Notes: generated by a model not told the origin, from the letters alone. A stretch of DNA of 64,000 nucleotides from Dipteronia dyeriana (GCA_032871835.1 CM065297.1:2482501-2546500), one strand, 5' to 3'. Positions 32,103-43,798 are shown, counted from the stretch's first letter. A program made the numbers and translations.

Positions 32103-33213
32103 TGTTAATAGTGAAATTTGGCCAGGGATCAAAGAGAAATTTTCCATCCGTAATCGACAATCATGAAGCCTGGAAAGATCGTAAAGCCACCCCGCAGGAG
32201 CAGGAAAAGCCGGTTCGGCTTCAAAGCTACCAGAAGACAAGCCAGGCGCGACCGGGACGAACCCCCACAAGAGTACTAGAAGCCGGGCTTCTCCAGGCCA
32301 TCTGTCGGGGAACCTCGACTCCGAGGTCGAGCTCCATAACCGCCCCGTAAATGCTAGAGGAAGTCTCCAAGCTCAAGAGAGCTTCGAAAGAAGCCCACCA
32401 ACCTCTCCAGAAGCCTGCCGTTCTTGCTGGACAAAAAGGAAGAATCATGCCTAAATCTACACTACCCCAGCTACCTTCCAGGAGGGTCTACAAGAGCACC
32501 TCAATCCCCCAAGGGGTCAGAGAAAATCCATCTTAAGCTTTTAAGAACAGAGCCAGAACAGGGATCTACCTCGCTCTACGGGGCAACAAGCAGCTGACAG
32601 GGTAACCTCCATGAAGATCCATGACACGAGTGCACACAGGATCATCTCCATATAATATTTACATGCACGTCAAGAGTTCAAATTCAAATAAGGGAACAAA
32701 CTTATCTTCGTCAACGATATCATCGAATCTGGAAACAATTCAAATTTAAATAATTAATCCCGCCCGATTAGGAGGGAAAGGATTCATGAGATTACGGTAG
32801 AGTATTTGCGAACTAAAAACCTACTTGGACTATATATATATGTGAAGCCAAGCATGGTAAAAGAGACAAGAAGAAAACGAACGACAGAGACAGAAAATCA
32901 TAAACAACAGATATATACATAGAATGAGGGCCTAAATTCTGATTACAGAACACGGTCACCTTCATCTCCACTATTCGATAGGCACCAAGGTGCCACCACC
33001 CTATACCTCCGAGAGATTGTGAGCAAACAAGAGAGTTATTTGTATCTTAAAGCAATATATCAATAATAAAGCTCCCATTTACTGTTATTGCCACTCGTCC
33101 CTCTCTTAAACAGGTCGGGAACCAACGGTACCGACCCTGGCCACTGCTTTCGTGGTAGTGGTCTCGAGGGTGTTAACAGAAATTTCTCATCTCGAGCAAA
33201 TTTCCCGTCAACA
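32103..33213 (+). repeat. Solo Tat LTR (1.1 kb type) with target duplication
   Basis: Runs TGTTAATAGTGAAATTTGG to TTTCCCGTCAACA (1111 bp) and is flanked on both sides by CTTTT (32098-32102 and 33214-33218). A single complete LTR with a perfect duplication is the product expected when two LTRs of one insertion recombine and delete the interior. Confidence 0.93.
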
Positions 33214-33516
33214 CTTTTGTTTAATTTAAAAATTACAATACAAAAATTATATTGGTTAATTATGTAATCAATTTGTTTATAGTTGTAATAATATTAAACA
33301 AAATGATAAAATTGATATTTCAATTTATGATAGTTTTCGGTTAACCTACCAGACGCGTTTTTTTTCGTTTTCATTTTCAAAATACAGCTTTCAATATATG
33401 CTATCAGACGCGTTTTCAGAATTTGAAACTGAAACCAAAAACACTGTTTTCATTTTTATTTTCAGTTTTATTTTTAAAAAACAACAACTGAAAAACGTTT
33501 ACAGGATGGGCCCTAG

Positions 33517-34040
33517 ATATCCGGGGCTGTCCAAAAATACATGGTACAAAACCCATTTCGATTTGAGGAGGGAGATCTGACCCCCAATATTTGGTTGTTC
33601 TGCACGAATTTGTACAATTTCTTCCCTTTTAGCCTACAAATCTTTTCAATTAAGCTCAATATATTATTTGATGGAATATAACCTAGAAAAATCTCACAAA
33701 ACACATTATATACATAATTATGCCCGAAAACAAGAATAAAATATAGGAAATGAGGACCTCAAATAGGTATATAAATCATCCGATGACTTTGGAAAGTAGT
33801 AATGTATTAAAGCTTTATCGGTTAACTCATCAGAATGGTGGGTCAAGCACCAACATTGCTTCGCCAAAAGAGCTTTATTAAATATGAGAGGTCACAGAAA
33901 CCTAGTCCACCCACTCCTTGCCAACATAAAGTTTCTCCCAATTACACCAGTGAATCCTTCGTTTCTCCTCATAAGAACCCCATCAGAAACAGGCACTTAG
34001 TATGTGAAGATCATTAATTAAACCCTTCGACAAATGAAAT
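33517..34040 (-). pseudogene. L1-type LINE, 3' piece
   Basis: The minus strand just left of Tat-C reads HLSKGLIND, then WGSYEEKRRIHWCNWEKL, a plant L1 reverse-transcriptase C-terminal motif, followed by pieces like FNKALLAKQ in shifted frames (33840-33920). It continues, across the Tat-C insertion, the piece ending TYSMPLF at 46334. The segment 33517-33830 is less clear and may be the LINE 3' region. Confidence 0.8.
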
Positions 34041-35137
34041 TGTTAAGAGTGAAATTTGGCAAGGGGTCAAAGAGAAATTTTCCACCCATAATCGACAATC
34101 ATGAAGTCCGAAAAGACCGTAAAGCCACCCCGTAAGAGCAGGGAAGGCCGGCTCGGCTTCAAAACTACCAGAAGACAAGCCATACGCGACCAGGACAAGT
34201 CCCCACAAGAGTACTGGAACCCGGGCTTCTCCAGGCCATCTATCGGGGAACCTCAGCTCTGAGGTCGAGCTTCACAACCGCCCCGTGAGTGCCAGGGGAA
34301 GTCTCTAAGCTCAAGAGACATTCGAAAGAAGCCTGCCAACCTCTCCAGAAGCTTGCTGTCCTTGCTGGACATAAGGGAAGTATCACGTCTAAATCTACAC
34401 TACCCTAGCTACCTCCCAGGAAGGTCTACAAGAGCACCTCAAGCCCCAACTGGTCAAGGAAAAATCAATCTTAAGCTTCTAAGAACAAAGCCGGAGCAGG
34501 GGTCTACCTCGCTCTACGGGGTAACGGGCAGCTGCCAGGGTGATCTCCAGGATCATCTCCATATAATATTTACATGCACGTCAAGAGTTTAATTCAAATA
34601 AGGGAACAAACTTATCTTCGTCAATAATATCATCGAATCCGGAAACAATTCAAATTTAAATGACGAATCCCTCCCGATAAAGAGGGAACGGATTCATGAG
34701 ATCAAGGTAGAGTATTTGCGAACTAAAAACCTACTTGAACGATATATATGAGGGGCCAAGCATGGTAGAGATTAGAGACAAAAAATCTTACACAGGAAAA
34801 CAGAGAAAAACAGATACAAAAATACGATAAAGATTCAACAGACTGGGAATGCCAAAATTATGGATTCAGAACACGGTTACCTTCATCTCCATTAATCGAC
34901 AGGCACTGAGTTGCCACCACCCTACACCTTCGAGAGACTGTGAGCAAACTAGAGAGCTATTTGTACCTTAAATAAATCAATAGTAAAGCTCCCCCTTACT
35001 GTTATTACGTTCCAACCTCTCGTCTCTCTCTTAAACAGGTCGGGAACCAACGATACCGATCCCGGCCACCACTTTCTTGGTAGTGGTCTTGAGGGTGTTA
35101 ACAGGAATTTCTCATCCCGAGCACATTTTTGTCAACA
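34041..35137 (+). repeat. Tat-C 5' LTR
   Basis: TGTTAAGAGTGAAATTTGG to TTTTTGTCAACA, 1097 bp. It is clearly a copy of 45213-46328 but with point differences and a 27-bp deletion near 34550 relative to that copy, so the insertion is not very recent. Confidence 0.92.
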
Positions 35138-35142
35138 CTTTC

Positions 35143-35160
35143 TGGCGCCATCTGTGGGAA
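35143..35160 (+). other. Tat-C primer-binding site
   Basis: TGGCGCCATCTGTGGGAA, 5 nt after the LTR. The TGGCGCC start is common in Ty3/Gypsy Tat/Athila elements. I do not assign the tRNA. Confidence 0.85.
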
Positions 35161-35214
35161 ACCTCTCACACCACCATCCTTTACATTCAAAAAGTACGTT
35201 ATTTCAAAGTCAGC

Positions 35215-36960
35215 ATGAGGCTCCGCCCTTCACAAGAGCAGCAAGGCGCCTCAGGACAACCTTTTGCTACCTCGATATGAAAGGTTCCGAGGAAAGGGAG
35301 AAAATCCGGGCTCCAAAGCCAGATTCCCATCCAGCCAGCTACTGTGCGGGCTCTGGATCTTTTTCTAGGAAGCCAGGTCGAGCTTGACCAACAAGCGACG
35401 GCTTTTGTAGGGAACGTCCACCTTCAACTACTCACTGAGGGTATCGCTATCCAACAAACGGGTCTCTGCAATCAGGGGGAGTCAAGCAGGTCTGGGGCTA
35501 GGAAATCCGCCTTTGATCTCTTGGGACCTGCCTTTCGGGAATTAACTCGTTACAGAATGGGTTTTCCGACCTCGATCAGGGATAGGTTAGGGCCCATTCC
35601 CCATGTTCTTGAAGCGCTGTCACGCTACCAACCAAGACAAGTTAGATCCGCGGTAGATGTCCTTCCCCGGGGACTGGAAGAGCTCATCCACCCAACAACT
35701 ACAAGGATGGAAGCCTGGCGTTGAGAAAAAGAAGAAAGTCAACAAAGCCCTCAAGCGAGCCCCTTCCGAAGAAGGAACCGGGTAGAGATCGCCAGTTCAT
35801 CAGAGGGATCTGATGGTGATAAATCCGAGATCGACTCAAGGAAATCCGAAAGCAAGCGACTGAGGGACCAGTTGGTAGAGCTACAGAAAGAGGTCCAATT
35901 GATGAAGAAAGGGAATCACAAGGAGGACAAGAAATATTCTATAAGTGAAATGAACGCCCCCTTTACCAGAAGGATCGGGAGACAGAGCTCCCACCTAAGT
36001 TCAAAATGCCAGTTGACAGATTCTCCGGGACTGAAGATCATCTGAGCCACTTAGAGAGCTTCGTTCAACGGATGGAGGTCCAGAACACAACTAGGGCCGC
36101 TATGTGTCGAATGTTCCCCACTGCACTCACGGATTATGCTAATACCTGGTTTAGGAAACTACCCGCTGGGAGCGTAGATTCCTTCACCAAGTTATCAACC
36201 GATTTCTTCTCACAATTCCAGAGAGTTAAGCCCCGACTGAAGGACCTGATCCACCTACAATACGTGATCCAGGAGAGAAGAGAAACCCTCCGGGCTTATA
36301 TCGAGCCTTTCCATAAGAAAGTCATTCAGATGGGGGTCTTCATCAAGAAGGAAACACTCACCAACTTCAGAAGGAACCTGTTGGCAAGAAAAGTTTTCCG
36401 ATCTTTTGCTAAGACCTCTAGAAACTTACCATGAAGCCTATGATCGGGCTCTGGAGCAGATTGAGGTTGACGAGCAGCTCAAGGTCAAGATGGAACATGA
36501 CGACATGAGAGTCGTAAACCGATAAAAGAAGGAAGCTCCCAAACCCGAGCAAGCTCAGAAATGCCAAAACAAACCCCTAACAAATCAACATACGGCTTCC
36601 CCCATCTTCAGCCCAGATTGGAAAGTATCCTGATAGACGAGCTCCTCCTCAAGTTTTACCACTTCCCAGGACAGTAACCCCTATAGCCCACGATAAGAGA
36701 GGGTATGACCATTACACTCCCTTAAATGCATCCCGAGAAATAGTTTACCTCGCCATTTGGGACAAGGGTTTGTTACAGAAGCCCGCTCCTATGAAAGCCC
36801 CGGTCGATTAAGGAAATCGTTATAAATACTGTGACTTTCACGAGGACGTAAGGCACAACACTTCAGAATGCTACAACCTGCGGAACTAGATTGAGGCTTT
36901 GAAAAGGGGAGGATGCTTGATAGTGTTCTTACAACAAGTCATGGTGAACATTCAGACTGG
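35215..36960 (+). pseudogene. Tat-C gag (broken)
   Basis: A likely start is the ATG at 35215 (MRLRPSQEQQGASGQPF), 70 bp after the PBS. In shifting frames follow VGNVHLQLLTEGIAIQQTGL, a charged region, and the retrotransposon gag core at 36006-36434 (DRFSGTEDHLSHLESFVQR, DYANTWFRKLPAGSVDSFTK, FRRNLLARKVFRSFAK). Near 36836 is CDFHEDVRHNTSEC, a C-X2-H-X4-H-X4-C zinc-knuckle-like motif seen in Tat gag. There are several frame changes, for example near 35275, 35720 and 36434. Gag forms the particle and binds RNA. Confidence 0.85.
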
Positions 36961-37129
36961 AAGGGAGGTGCAAGCTGAGATCTGAGAACATGCTGAGAAA
37001 AAAAAGGGAGAACAGACGGACCTAATGCAACAGATTCAGATAATACATACTATTAGCAGGGGTCCCACTCTGGCTGTCACCTCCAACAATTCCTGGAAAA
37101 ACCATACGAGGAAGGTCTCTCTTACGGAC

Positions 37130-37800
37130 GAGGGGCGAGATATCTTCAAGGTCAATTAGAGACCGACCAACCCCTCCCAACTGTCACAGATCATCTTCAC
37201 CGAAACAGATGTCTATAACACCGTGCAGCCTCAAGATGACCACATGGTCATCACAGTACAAATTGTCAACTTCATGGTGCACCGCGTGCTCATCGACACA
37301 TGTAGCAGCGTCAACGTTATGTTCAAAGACACTTTGGAAAAGCTAAACTTGAAGCAATGGTGCTACAACAGTTGTACTACTCCATTATATGGTTTCACAA
37401 GAGACTCCATCACACCTGTAGTATCAAAAATCCTGCCAGTGATTATCAGATACGCACATCTCCAGCAGAATATCGTGACCGACTTCGTGGTGGTGGATAC
37501 CCCGTCGGCCAAAAACTTAAAATTAGGGAGGCTGTTCCTATCATCCCTAAAAGGGGTCCTTTCTATTTACCATAATGTTCTGAAGTTCCCGGTAGGAGAC
37601 AATATGGAAGAGGTTCGGGGTGATCAATAAGCAGCTAGGAAATGCTTCACAGTGTCAGCTAACCCAGCAGCTCTAGCTAAACAGCTCACCCAAGTGACGA
37701 CTATCCAAGGTGGGATAACCCCAGTACTAAACCTAGAATACGCCGGCTCCACCGATTGTCCCGAAGAAGGTCTTGTGGTGCCCGACACGTAAGAACAGAG
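37130..37800 (+). pseudogene. Tat-C aspartic protease (active site changed)
   Basis: The domain is recognised by ITVQIVNFMVHRVLIDT and LNLKQWCYNSCTTPLYGF, matching Tat-A. The catalytic triplet D-T-G reads D-T-C (Gly codon position 37301-37303 is TGT), which should abolish activity. A TAA stop at about 37628 follows RGDQ, where Tat-A continues with QAARKCY. Confidence 0.87.
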
Positions 37801-39240
37801 AAAGGAATGGGCCAGCGGCCATCCAGTCGATAAGTTAGAAGAAATTCCTGTCCGAATAAGCGACCCTTCGAAAGTCGTCAAGATCGGAGCTACCCTTGAG
37901 CCAGAAATGAAAGAGGGCTTGATTAGGCTCCTCACAGAGTTCAACGACATTTTTGCCTGGAGTCATGAGGAGATGCCGAGGATCCCGATGACATTAGCTG
38001 CACATCGAATGAAGGTGGATCGGACCTTCAATCTCGTCAAACAGAAAAGGTGCCACTTCAACACTGAGAAAAATGTGGCAGTTCAAGAAGAGGTGGATAC
38101 ACTCACCCAGACAGGTTTCATTCGAGAAGCCCGCTACCCCGAATGGATTGCCAACGTGGTCATGGTCACGAAGGCGAATGGGAAGTGGCGCATGTGTGTC
38201 GACTACACCGACCTCTACCGGGCATGCCCAAAAGACAGTTTCCTTCTCCTAAAAATTGATCAGTTGGTCGATTCCACCTCTGGGAAAAAGCTTCTAAGCT
38301 TCATGGACCTGTTTTCCGGCAACAATTAGACTATGATGCATCCTGCGAACCAAAAAAAGACCAGTTTTATCACCGCACAAGGCCTGTACTGCTACAAAGT
38401 GATGCCCTTCGGGCTCAAAAATGCTGGAGCTACTTACCCATGAACACATGATCACTAAATCTTCAACCTCGAAAAACCACCTGGATGACCTTTGTAGGAC
38501 ATTCATGATCCTAAGGGAAAATCAGATGAGGTTGAACCCTTCCAAATGCGCCTTTAGGGTAGCTATGGGGAAGTTTCCGGGCTTCATGGTCCATAAGAGA
38601 GGCATAGAGGCTAACCCAGAAAAATCATGGCTATCCTAGATCTGGAATCCCCCATATCTCTTAAACAGGTTCAAGCCTTGACCGGACAGGTAGCAGCGCT
38701 CAACAAGTTCATCTCCCGGTCTACTGATAAGTGCCTACCATTCTTCAAAGCTATCAAGCAGGAAAGAAACATGAAGTGGGATCAGGAGAGCGAACAGGCT
38801 TTCCAAGCTTTGAAAAGATACCTAACAAGCCCTCCACTGCTAGTCAAGTCAAATCCTAGAGAAGAGCTCCAAATATACTTTGCCGTTTCAAAAACTGTTG
38901 TGAGCGGGCCCTTGATCAAGGAATGCGGGGATAGGATCCAACAACTTATCTACTATATGAGTCACGCTCTAACCAAGCTCGAAAAGAACTATACTCTGCT
39001 GGAGAAGCTCGCTTATGCCTTGGTGACCTCGGTAAGGAAACTCCGTCCTTACTTTCATGCTCATTCAATAGCAGTGGTGACGGACCAACCCCTCTGTCAG
39101 TTCTTGCAAAGGCCAGATGTTTCTGGAAGGCTGGTTCTATGGGCCCTAGAGCTTATCCAGTTTGATTTAAAGTATAAGCCTAGAACCGCGATAAAATCTC
39201 AGGCACTAACGGACTTTGTAGCAAAGCTTTCAGTACCTTC
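37800..39240 (+). pseudogene. Tat-C reverse transcriptase and first RNase H (broken)
   Basis: RT fingers and palm: EGLIRLLTEFNDIFAWSHEE, FIREARYPEWIANVVMVTKA, GKWRMCVDYTDLYRACPKDS, and LLSFMDLFSG with the first catalytic Asp. TAG stops the frame at 38329. After FGLKNAGATY (38430) the sequence jumps to MITKSSTSKNHLDD: the YVDD block and the ~20 residues before it are gone, a deletion of roughly 70 bp. Thumb and connection continue (SKCAFRVAMGKFPGF, LTGQVAALNKFISRS). RNase H follows with VSGPLI, YYMSHALTKLEKNYTLLEKL, VVTDQPL and LIQFDLKYKPR. It could not reverse transcribe. Confidence 0.9.
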
Positions 39241-39299
39241 AGATCTGGCAACTCCCGTGATAACAAATGTCACCCTTAAAAGGATTCCAGAATCTGGAA

Positions 39300-39690
39300 A
39301 CTGGCCGGAGGGCTGCGAGTCATGGATTCTCTACACTGACGGAGCTTCTGGGCAGTCTGGGGGAGGAACAGGTATAGTCCTCATCTACCTTGAAGAAACT
39401 GAGTGCTGCCATTATTTCAGGTTCGAATTTAAAGCCACGAACAATAAAGTGGAATACGAAGCCCTGCTAGCTGGGATAAAAGCTTCCATAGAGCTCGGGG
39501 TTGATTACCTGAATATCAAGAGTGACTTTTCACTCGTGGTCAACCAAGTTTCCGGGGATTATCAGGATAAAGGGGATAACATGATCGCTTACCTAAAATT
39601 GGTGCAACAACTTAAAAACAGATTTAAGGGGTTCATAATCGAACAGATACATCGACAGCTAAATCATAGGGCTGACGTCCTGCCATGATA
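39300..39690 (+). pseudogene. Tat-C second (archaeal-type) RNase H
   Basis: Reads WILYTDGASGQSGGGTGIVL, then KATNNKVEYEALLAGIKASI (catalytic Glu), IKSDFSLVVNQVSGDYQ (Asp) and the tail LNHRADVLP. It is continuous with the preceding RNase H for most of its length, ending at a stop at 39686-39688. The presence of two RNase H domains in tandem is the hallmark of Tat elements. The catalytic residues seen here look intact. The extra domain is thought to assist removal of RNA from the hybrid during cDNA synthesis. Confidence 0.88.
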
Positions 39691-39739
39691 GCTGCCTATG
39701 GTGGCCAGACCCTACCTCACGAAGTCCCTCTTCAAGTAA

Positions 39740-41006
39740 TCCCCCTACCTAGCATTATGAGAGGTAAGGAAGTTTGTACCCAGGACCGACAGCCATGCTG
39801 GATGGATCCAATAGCAGAATATCTATAGGACGGGAAACTCCTTAGGGAGTCTGACCAAGCGAGGAGGGTTAAAAGGCACTCGGTCTGGTATTGTATGGTG
39901 GAGGGATATTTATACCGAAGGGGGAAATCCCTTCCCCTGCTCCGATGTCTACACCCTGAAGATGCCAAGTGGGCTTTCAGAGAGGTTCATTCCGGAGAAT
40001 GCGGGAACCATATTGGCGGAGAGGCCTTGGCACATCAGGTTCTCCGCATGGGGTATTATTGGATGACTATCCATCAAGATGCTAAGGACTTGGTGCAAAC
40101 CTGCGAGGCATGCCAGAAGGCCGCAAACCTGAGTCACCTCCCTCCGGAGCGTTTTTCATCCCTTAGCTCGCCATACCCCTTTGCTATGTGGGGAGTAGAT
40201 TTGATTGGACCGCTTCCTACAGCTCCGGGACAGGCCAAGCACACTATCGTAGCGATTGAATACTATCCAAGATATCGAAAGAGAACACAACAAGGTTCAT
40301 CAAGACCAATGTAGTCTATAGGTTCAGAACCCCTTTTGCCATCATAACCGACCTCGAAAAATAGTTCGATAATGGATGATTCAGAGATTTCTACGAAGGT
40401 TTGGGAATCGACCTTCGGTTTGCTTCGGTAGCCCACTATCAGATCAATGGTTTGGTAGAATCCACGAACAAAACCATCAATAAGTTGTTGAAGAAAAAGC
40501 TGTAACAAAAGAAAGGCAGATGGGTAGAGGAGCTTCCCCAGGTCCTCTAGGCTTACCGTACTACAAGGAGAACAGCTACCAGGGAAACGCCCTACTCGCT
40601 GGCCTTCGGGGTTGAAGCAGTCATACCTATAGAGTACAAGTTGACCTCCTTTAGAGTCCAACGATTCAAACCGAGGAGCAATGAAAGCAATCTTCGAGCT
40701 AGCTTGGACCTCCTGGAGGAAAAGCAAGATCAAATAGTTGAGAAGGTAGCAATCTACCAAGGTAGGATTGCCAGGTACTTCAACAAGAGGGTTAAAGCTC
40801 AAAGCTTCAAAGAAAAGGATCTAGTCCTCAGGAAAGTGATGTTGAACACCAGGAAAATGTCAGACGGGGTCCTAGGGCCCAACTGGGAAGGACCCTACAT
40901 AATAAAAATGGTGATCCATAATAGGGCGTACAAGCTCGAGGATATGGATGGCCGACTTATCGACCATACTTGGAATGCGGATCACCTAAGGAAATTCTAC
41001 CCTTGA
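39740..41006 (+). pseudogene. Tat-C integrase (broken)
   Basis: The zinc domain has the H-H-C-C ligands in EVHSGECGNHIGGEALAHQV and LVQTCEACQK. The core begins with MWGVDLIGPLPTAPGQ (first Asp). The second Asp lies in IITDLEK, where the family normally has TDNG, and the Glu is in INGLVESTNKTI. The C-terminal domain reads TPYSLAFGVEAVIPIE, GRIARYFNKRVKAQSF and ends DHTWNADHLRKFYP at 41006. A frameshift near 40275 and stops at about 40362, 40377, 40503 and 40548 break the core; the last 125 codons are open. Tat-A keeps only the C-terminal part. Confidence 0.88.
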
Positions 41007-41219
41007 ACAGGGGACTCAGGAGCAGGCGACCTCCGAATAGTTTCTTTTATTTATTTTCAGACAATAATGTACTCCACCCTCCATATCAATAAAGCCTGCT
41101 TTCTTGTTTACTCCTTCTTCGACTATGTCCTACAATGATTTGGGTCTACATGAAAAGTTTTGACATTATCGCCTCAAGTCCAGGGGTAAGCCAGGGAAGC
41201 CCCCTCGCTACTCTTGATG

Positions 41220-41950
41220 CCTCGGCCAGGCACTACCCCCCGCCTAGAAGGGTCTGAGTATAAGAGCATAATTGCCATCCAGACCTCAAGACCAAGAAAT
41301 AACTAGATAGCCCTTCTGATGCCTTGGTCGGGCTACCGCCCCCAAGAAGGATATGAGTGTAAGAGCATAATTGCCATCAAGATCTCGAGACCAGGAAATA
41401 GCTAGATAGCCCTCCTAATGCCTTGGTCAGGCTACCACCCCCAAGAAGGATCTGAATGTAAGAGTATAGTTGTCATCCAGATCTCGAGACCAGGAAATAG
41501 CTAGATAGCCCTCCTAATGCATTGGTCGGGCTACAACCCCCAAGAAGGATCTGAGTGTAAGAGCATAGTTGCCATCCAGATCTCGAGACCAGGAAATAGC
41601 TAGATAACCTTCCTGATGCCTTGGCCAGGCTACTACCCCCAAGAAGGATCTGAGTGTAAGAGCATAGTTGCCATCCAGATCTCGAGACCAGGAAATAACT
41701 AGATAGCCCTCTTGATGCCTTGATCGGGCTACCACCCCAAGAAGGATCTGAGTGTAAGAGCATAGTTGTTATCCAGATCTCGAGACCAGGAAATAGCTAG
41801 ATAGCTCTCCTGAAGCCTTGATCGGGCTACCAACCCTAAGAAGGATCTGAGTGTAAGGGCATAATTGCCATCCAGATCTCAAGACCGGGAAATAGCTAGA
41901 TAGTCCTCCTGATGCCCTGCTCGGACAACCACCCTTAAGAAAGATTCGAG
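41220..41950 (+). repeat. 99-bp tandem array in Tat-C
   Basis: About seven units of 96-100 bp with the core CCCAAGAAGGATCTGAGTGT, AAGAGCATAGTTGCCATCCA and CTCGAGACCAGGAAATAGCT, beginning about 210 bp after the integrase stop. All units are of the CTCGAGACC form, unlike the two-variant array of Tat-B. Confidence 0.9.
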
Positions 41951-42414
41951 CTCAAGGGATAAATCCTTCATTAAATACCTCACTCGGGTTTACAGCCCCT
42001 TAGAGGGACTCAAAGATAGAAGGCTCGACTTCCTTAACTTCTAAATATGCCAGTAAGTTCAGGTTACTAGCTCTCTTTGATACAAGGTTACTTACTACAG
42101 TAGACCCACAATCAAACAAGGGGACTGTCAACTGAAGAAGTTGAGCTACGAGTTTCATTAGTATGGGGGCTCAATGTCAATAGCCTTTTTTCTTATATTA
42201 TTTTTTCCCCGAAGATAACTCGTTTCAATATAAAAGCTGGACGATCAAGCAAGTACATGCAAGCCAGAATTAGATCTAAGATTAAAATTTTATTATCAAG
42301 TAAAGGAGCCTATCCCCCAACAAGGCTACAACAAGCAAGGGGGGCCCAATCCCTGGTTCCGGGCTACAAAAGCAATAATAAAATGGTAAACACAGTTGAA
42401 AATTATCCTCGGGG
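41951..42414 (+). other. Tat-C spacer between the repeat array and the antisense gene
   Basis: Non-coding. It matches the equivalent Tat-A region (about 18660-19015, inverted), including the marker GGGGACTGTCA. No domain seen. Confidence 0.5.
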
Positions 42415-43180
42415 TCAACATGGTCCTCCTCTATGATTTCATTGATCACCGCCATAACTTCAGGCGGTATAGCTGCATCAAGAAGGCTGGTCACGGACTT
42501 AGGCACATTCTTGCCTTCTGTGGACTTCATTCCTGAGAGCACTGCGGGGGGATCTCAGGCTTCAGCAAGGCCTCCTTCTAGCTCCTTATTGTGAACCCCC
42601 TTCGAGGATTCACCGGGACCAGATGCTGGAATGGCTGGAAAAGAAGGAGGCAGATCTGGCACCTCCAACTGCTTCCCAGCTCTCACCCTGAAAAGACCAG
42701 CTCCATCTGTTTTGAGGTAAGACATCTCCGCAGCCTGTGACATGACCTCCTCTCTATCCCAGCCGGTGATGCAGGAGATATCGAATGGGGGAGGAAGAGC
42801 TTCTGCAACCTGATAGGAGGCATAGAAGTACCCATTGCTAAAAGAGGTTTCCACCTTGGCCTGGAGTTGGGTAATTTGAGCCTGCAAAGTTTGGTTTTCA
42901 ATATCCAGGGCCTTCCCCTCTCCCCTCCAGTCATCCAGCTGGCTAGCCTACCGCTTCGATCGGAGAGTCTCCTGATCAAAAGCTCGCTTCAACCTCTCAT
43001 GGTCGTATTGAAGCTCAGCTAGCTGCGTCTCCATTCCTTGTTGGCTGGAGGTCATCTCCTGGACCAGGGTCTGAGCCAGCGCAAGCAATCCCATGGCTCG
43101 CTCAGCTTCAGCCTCAGCCTTGGCTGCCAGGTCAAGGAGGAAGGCTACCTGATGCCCATGGCCACCTAAAACTTGAAAGA

Positions 43181-43250
43181 CTGCAAAGGAAAATCATGTT
43201 AGAAAATGACAAGTCAAGCAGCTGAATGAAGAAGAAAAAGCGACAATTAC
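43181..43250 (-). other. Intron 2 of the Tat-C antisense gene
   Basis: Minus-strand donor ATCGAG|GTAATTGTC and acceptor TTTTCCTTTGCAG|TCTTTC, 70 bp. Same position and acceptor as in Tat-A. Confidence 0.65.
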
Positions 43251-43643
43251 CTCGATTAGAAGGGCGGACCCTTTGGTGATCATGATGTCCATAGGCATCA
43301 CGGTTATTCTAAAAAGCCCGCCGCCTGGATAGGATGCAACAAATTGCTTCAGGACCTCGTCCTGACCCGCCGAGCTCTATTGCTGGTGGGGGAGAGAAGG
43401 GGTAGCCTCAGGAATATTGGCATCGGGATCCCTGGGAACCTCGACTGCTTATGATACAACTGGATCTACAGAGAGGGGTAATGTGACTTGGGAGCATCGT
43501 TTGAAGCAGTGACTACAGGTGAGGGGGCAGGAATGGACTTATTGACGACTTGGGAGGCAGACCCTTCTCGGTTTAGAGCTTTCACAGCCCGAGATACAAG
43601 AAGAGCCATCTTGGACTTCACCTAGGAAGGAGAGGGGGAAGGA

Positions 43644-43670
43644 ACGAACGAACGAACGAACGAACGAACG
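43644..43670. repeat. (CGAA)n tetranucleotide repeat in the antisense gene
   Basis: About six to seven CGAA units in exon 2; absent from the Tat-A copy at the corresponding place near 17240. Confidence 0.9.
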
Positions 43671-43798
43671 GGGCATCTACCTTAGTGATTGACCCCCCTT
43701 TATCGAAACATCCGAGAGAGCTCCCGTGGAAGATCTAGAAGGAGGAAGAGGGATCCTCGCTCGTCGGGCTTCGCGAGAAGCTAGAGCCACAACAAACA

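Larger units (their letters stand above)
13954..33516. mobile_element. AT-rich TIR element, possibly hAT-like, split by nested insertions
   Basis: The left end at 13954 reads CTAGGGCCCTGTC...GTTTTTCAG. The right end at 33486-33516 is its imperfect inverse (CTGAAAAACG...GGGCCCTAG). Inward of both ends are matching runs of GTTTTC-rich sequence and a pair CTTCGTTAACC / GGTTAACCTACCAG. The element's own DNA is 13954-14594, 31726-32102 and 33214-33516, about 1.3 kb, mostly AT-rich and non-coding. The rest is Tat-A, Tat-B and a solo LTR. I see no clear target duplication, so the superfamily is unresolved. hAT is suggested only by the general look of the ends. Confidence 0.6.
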
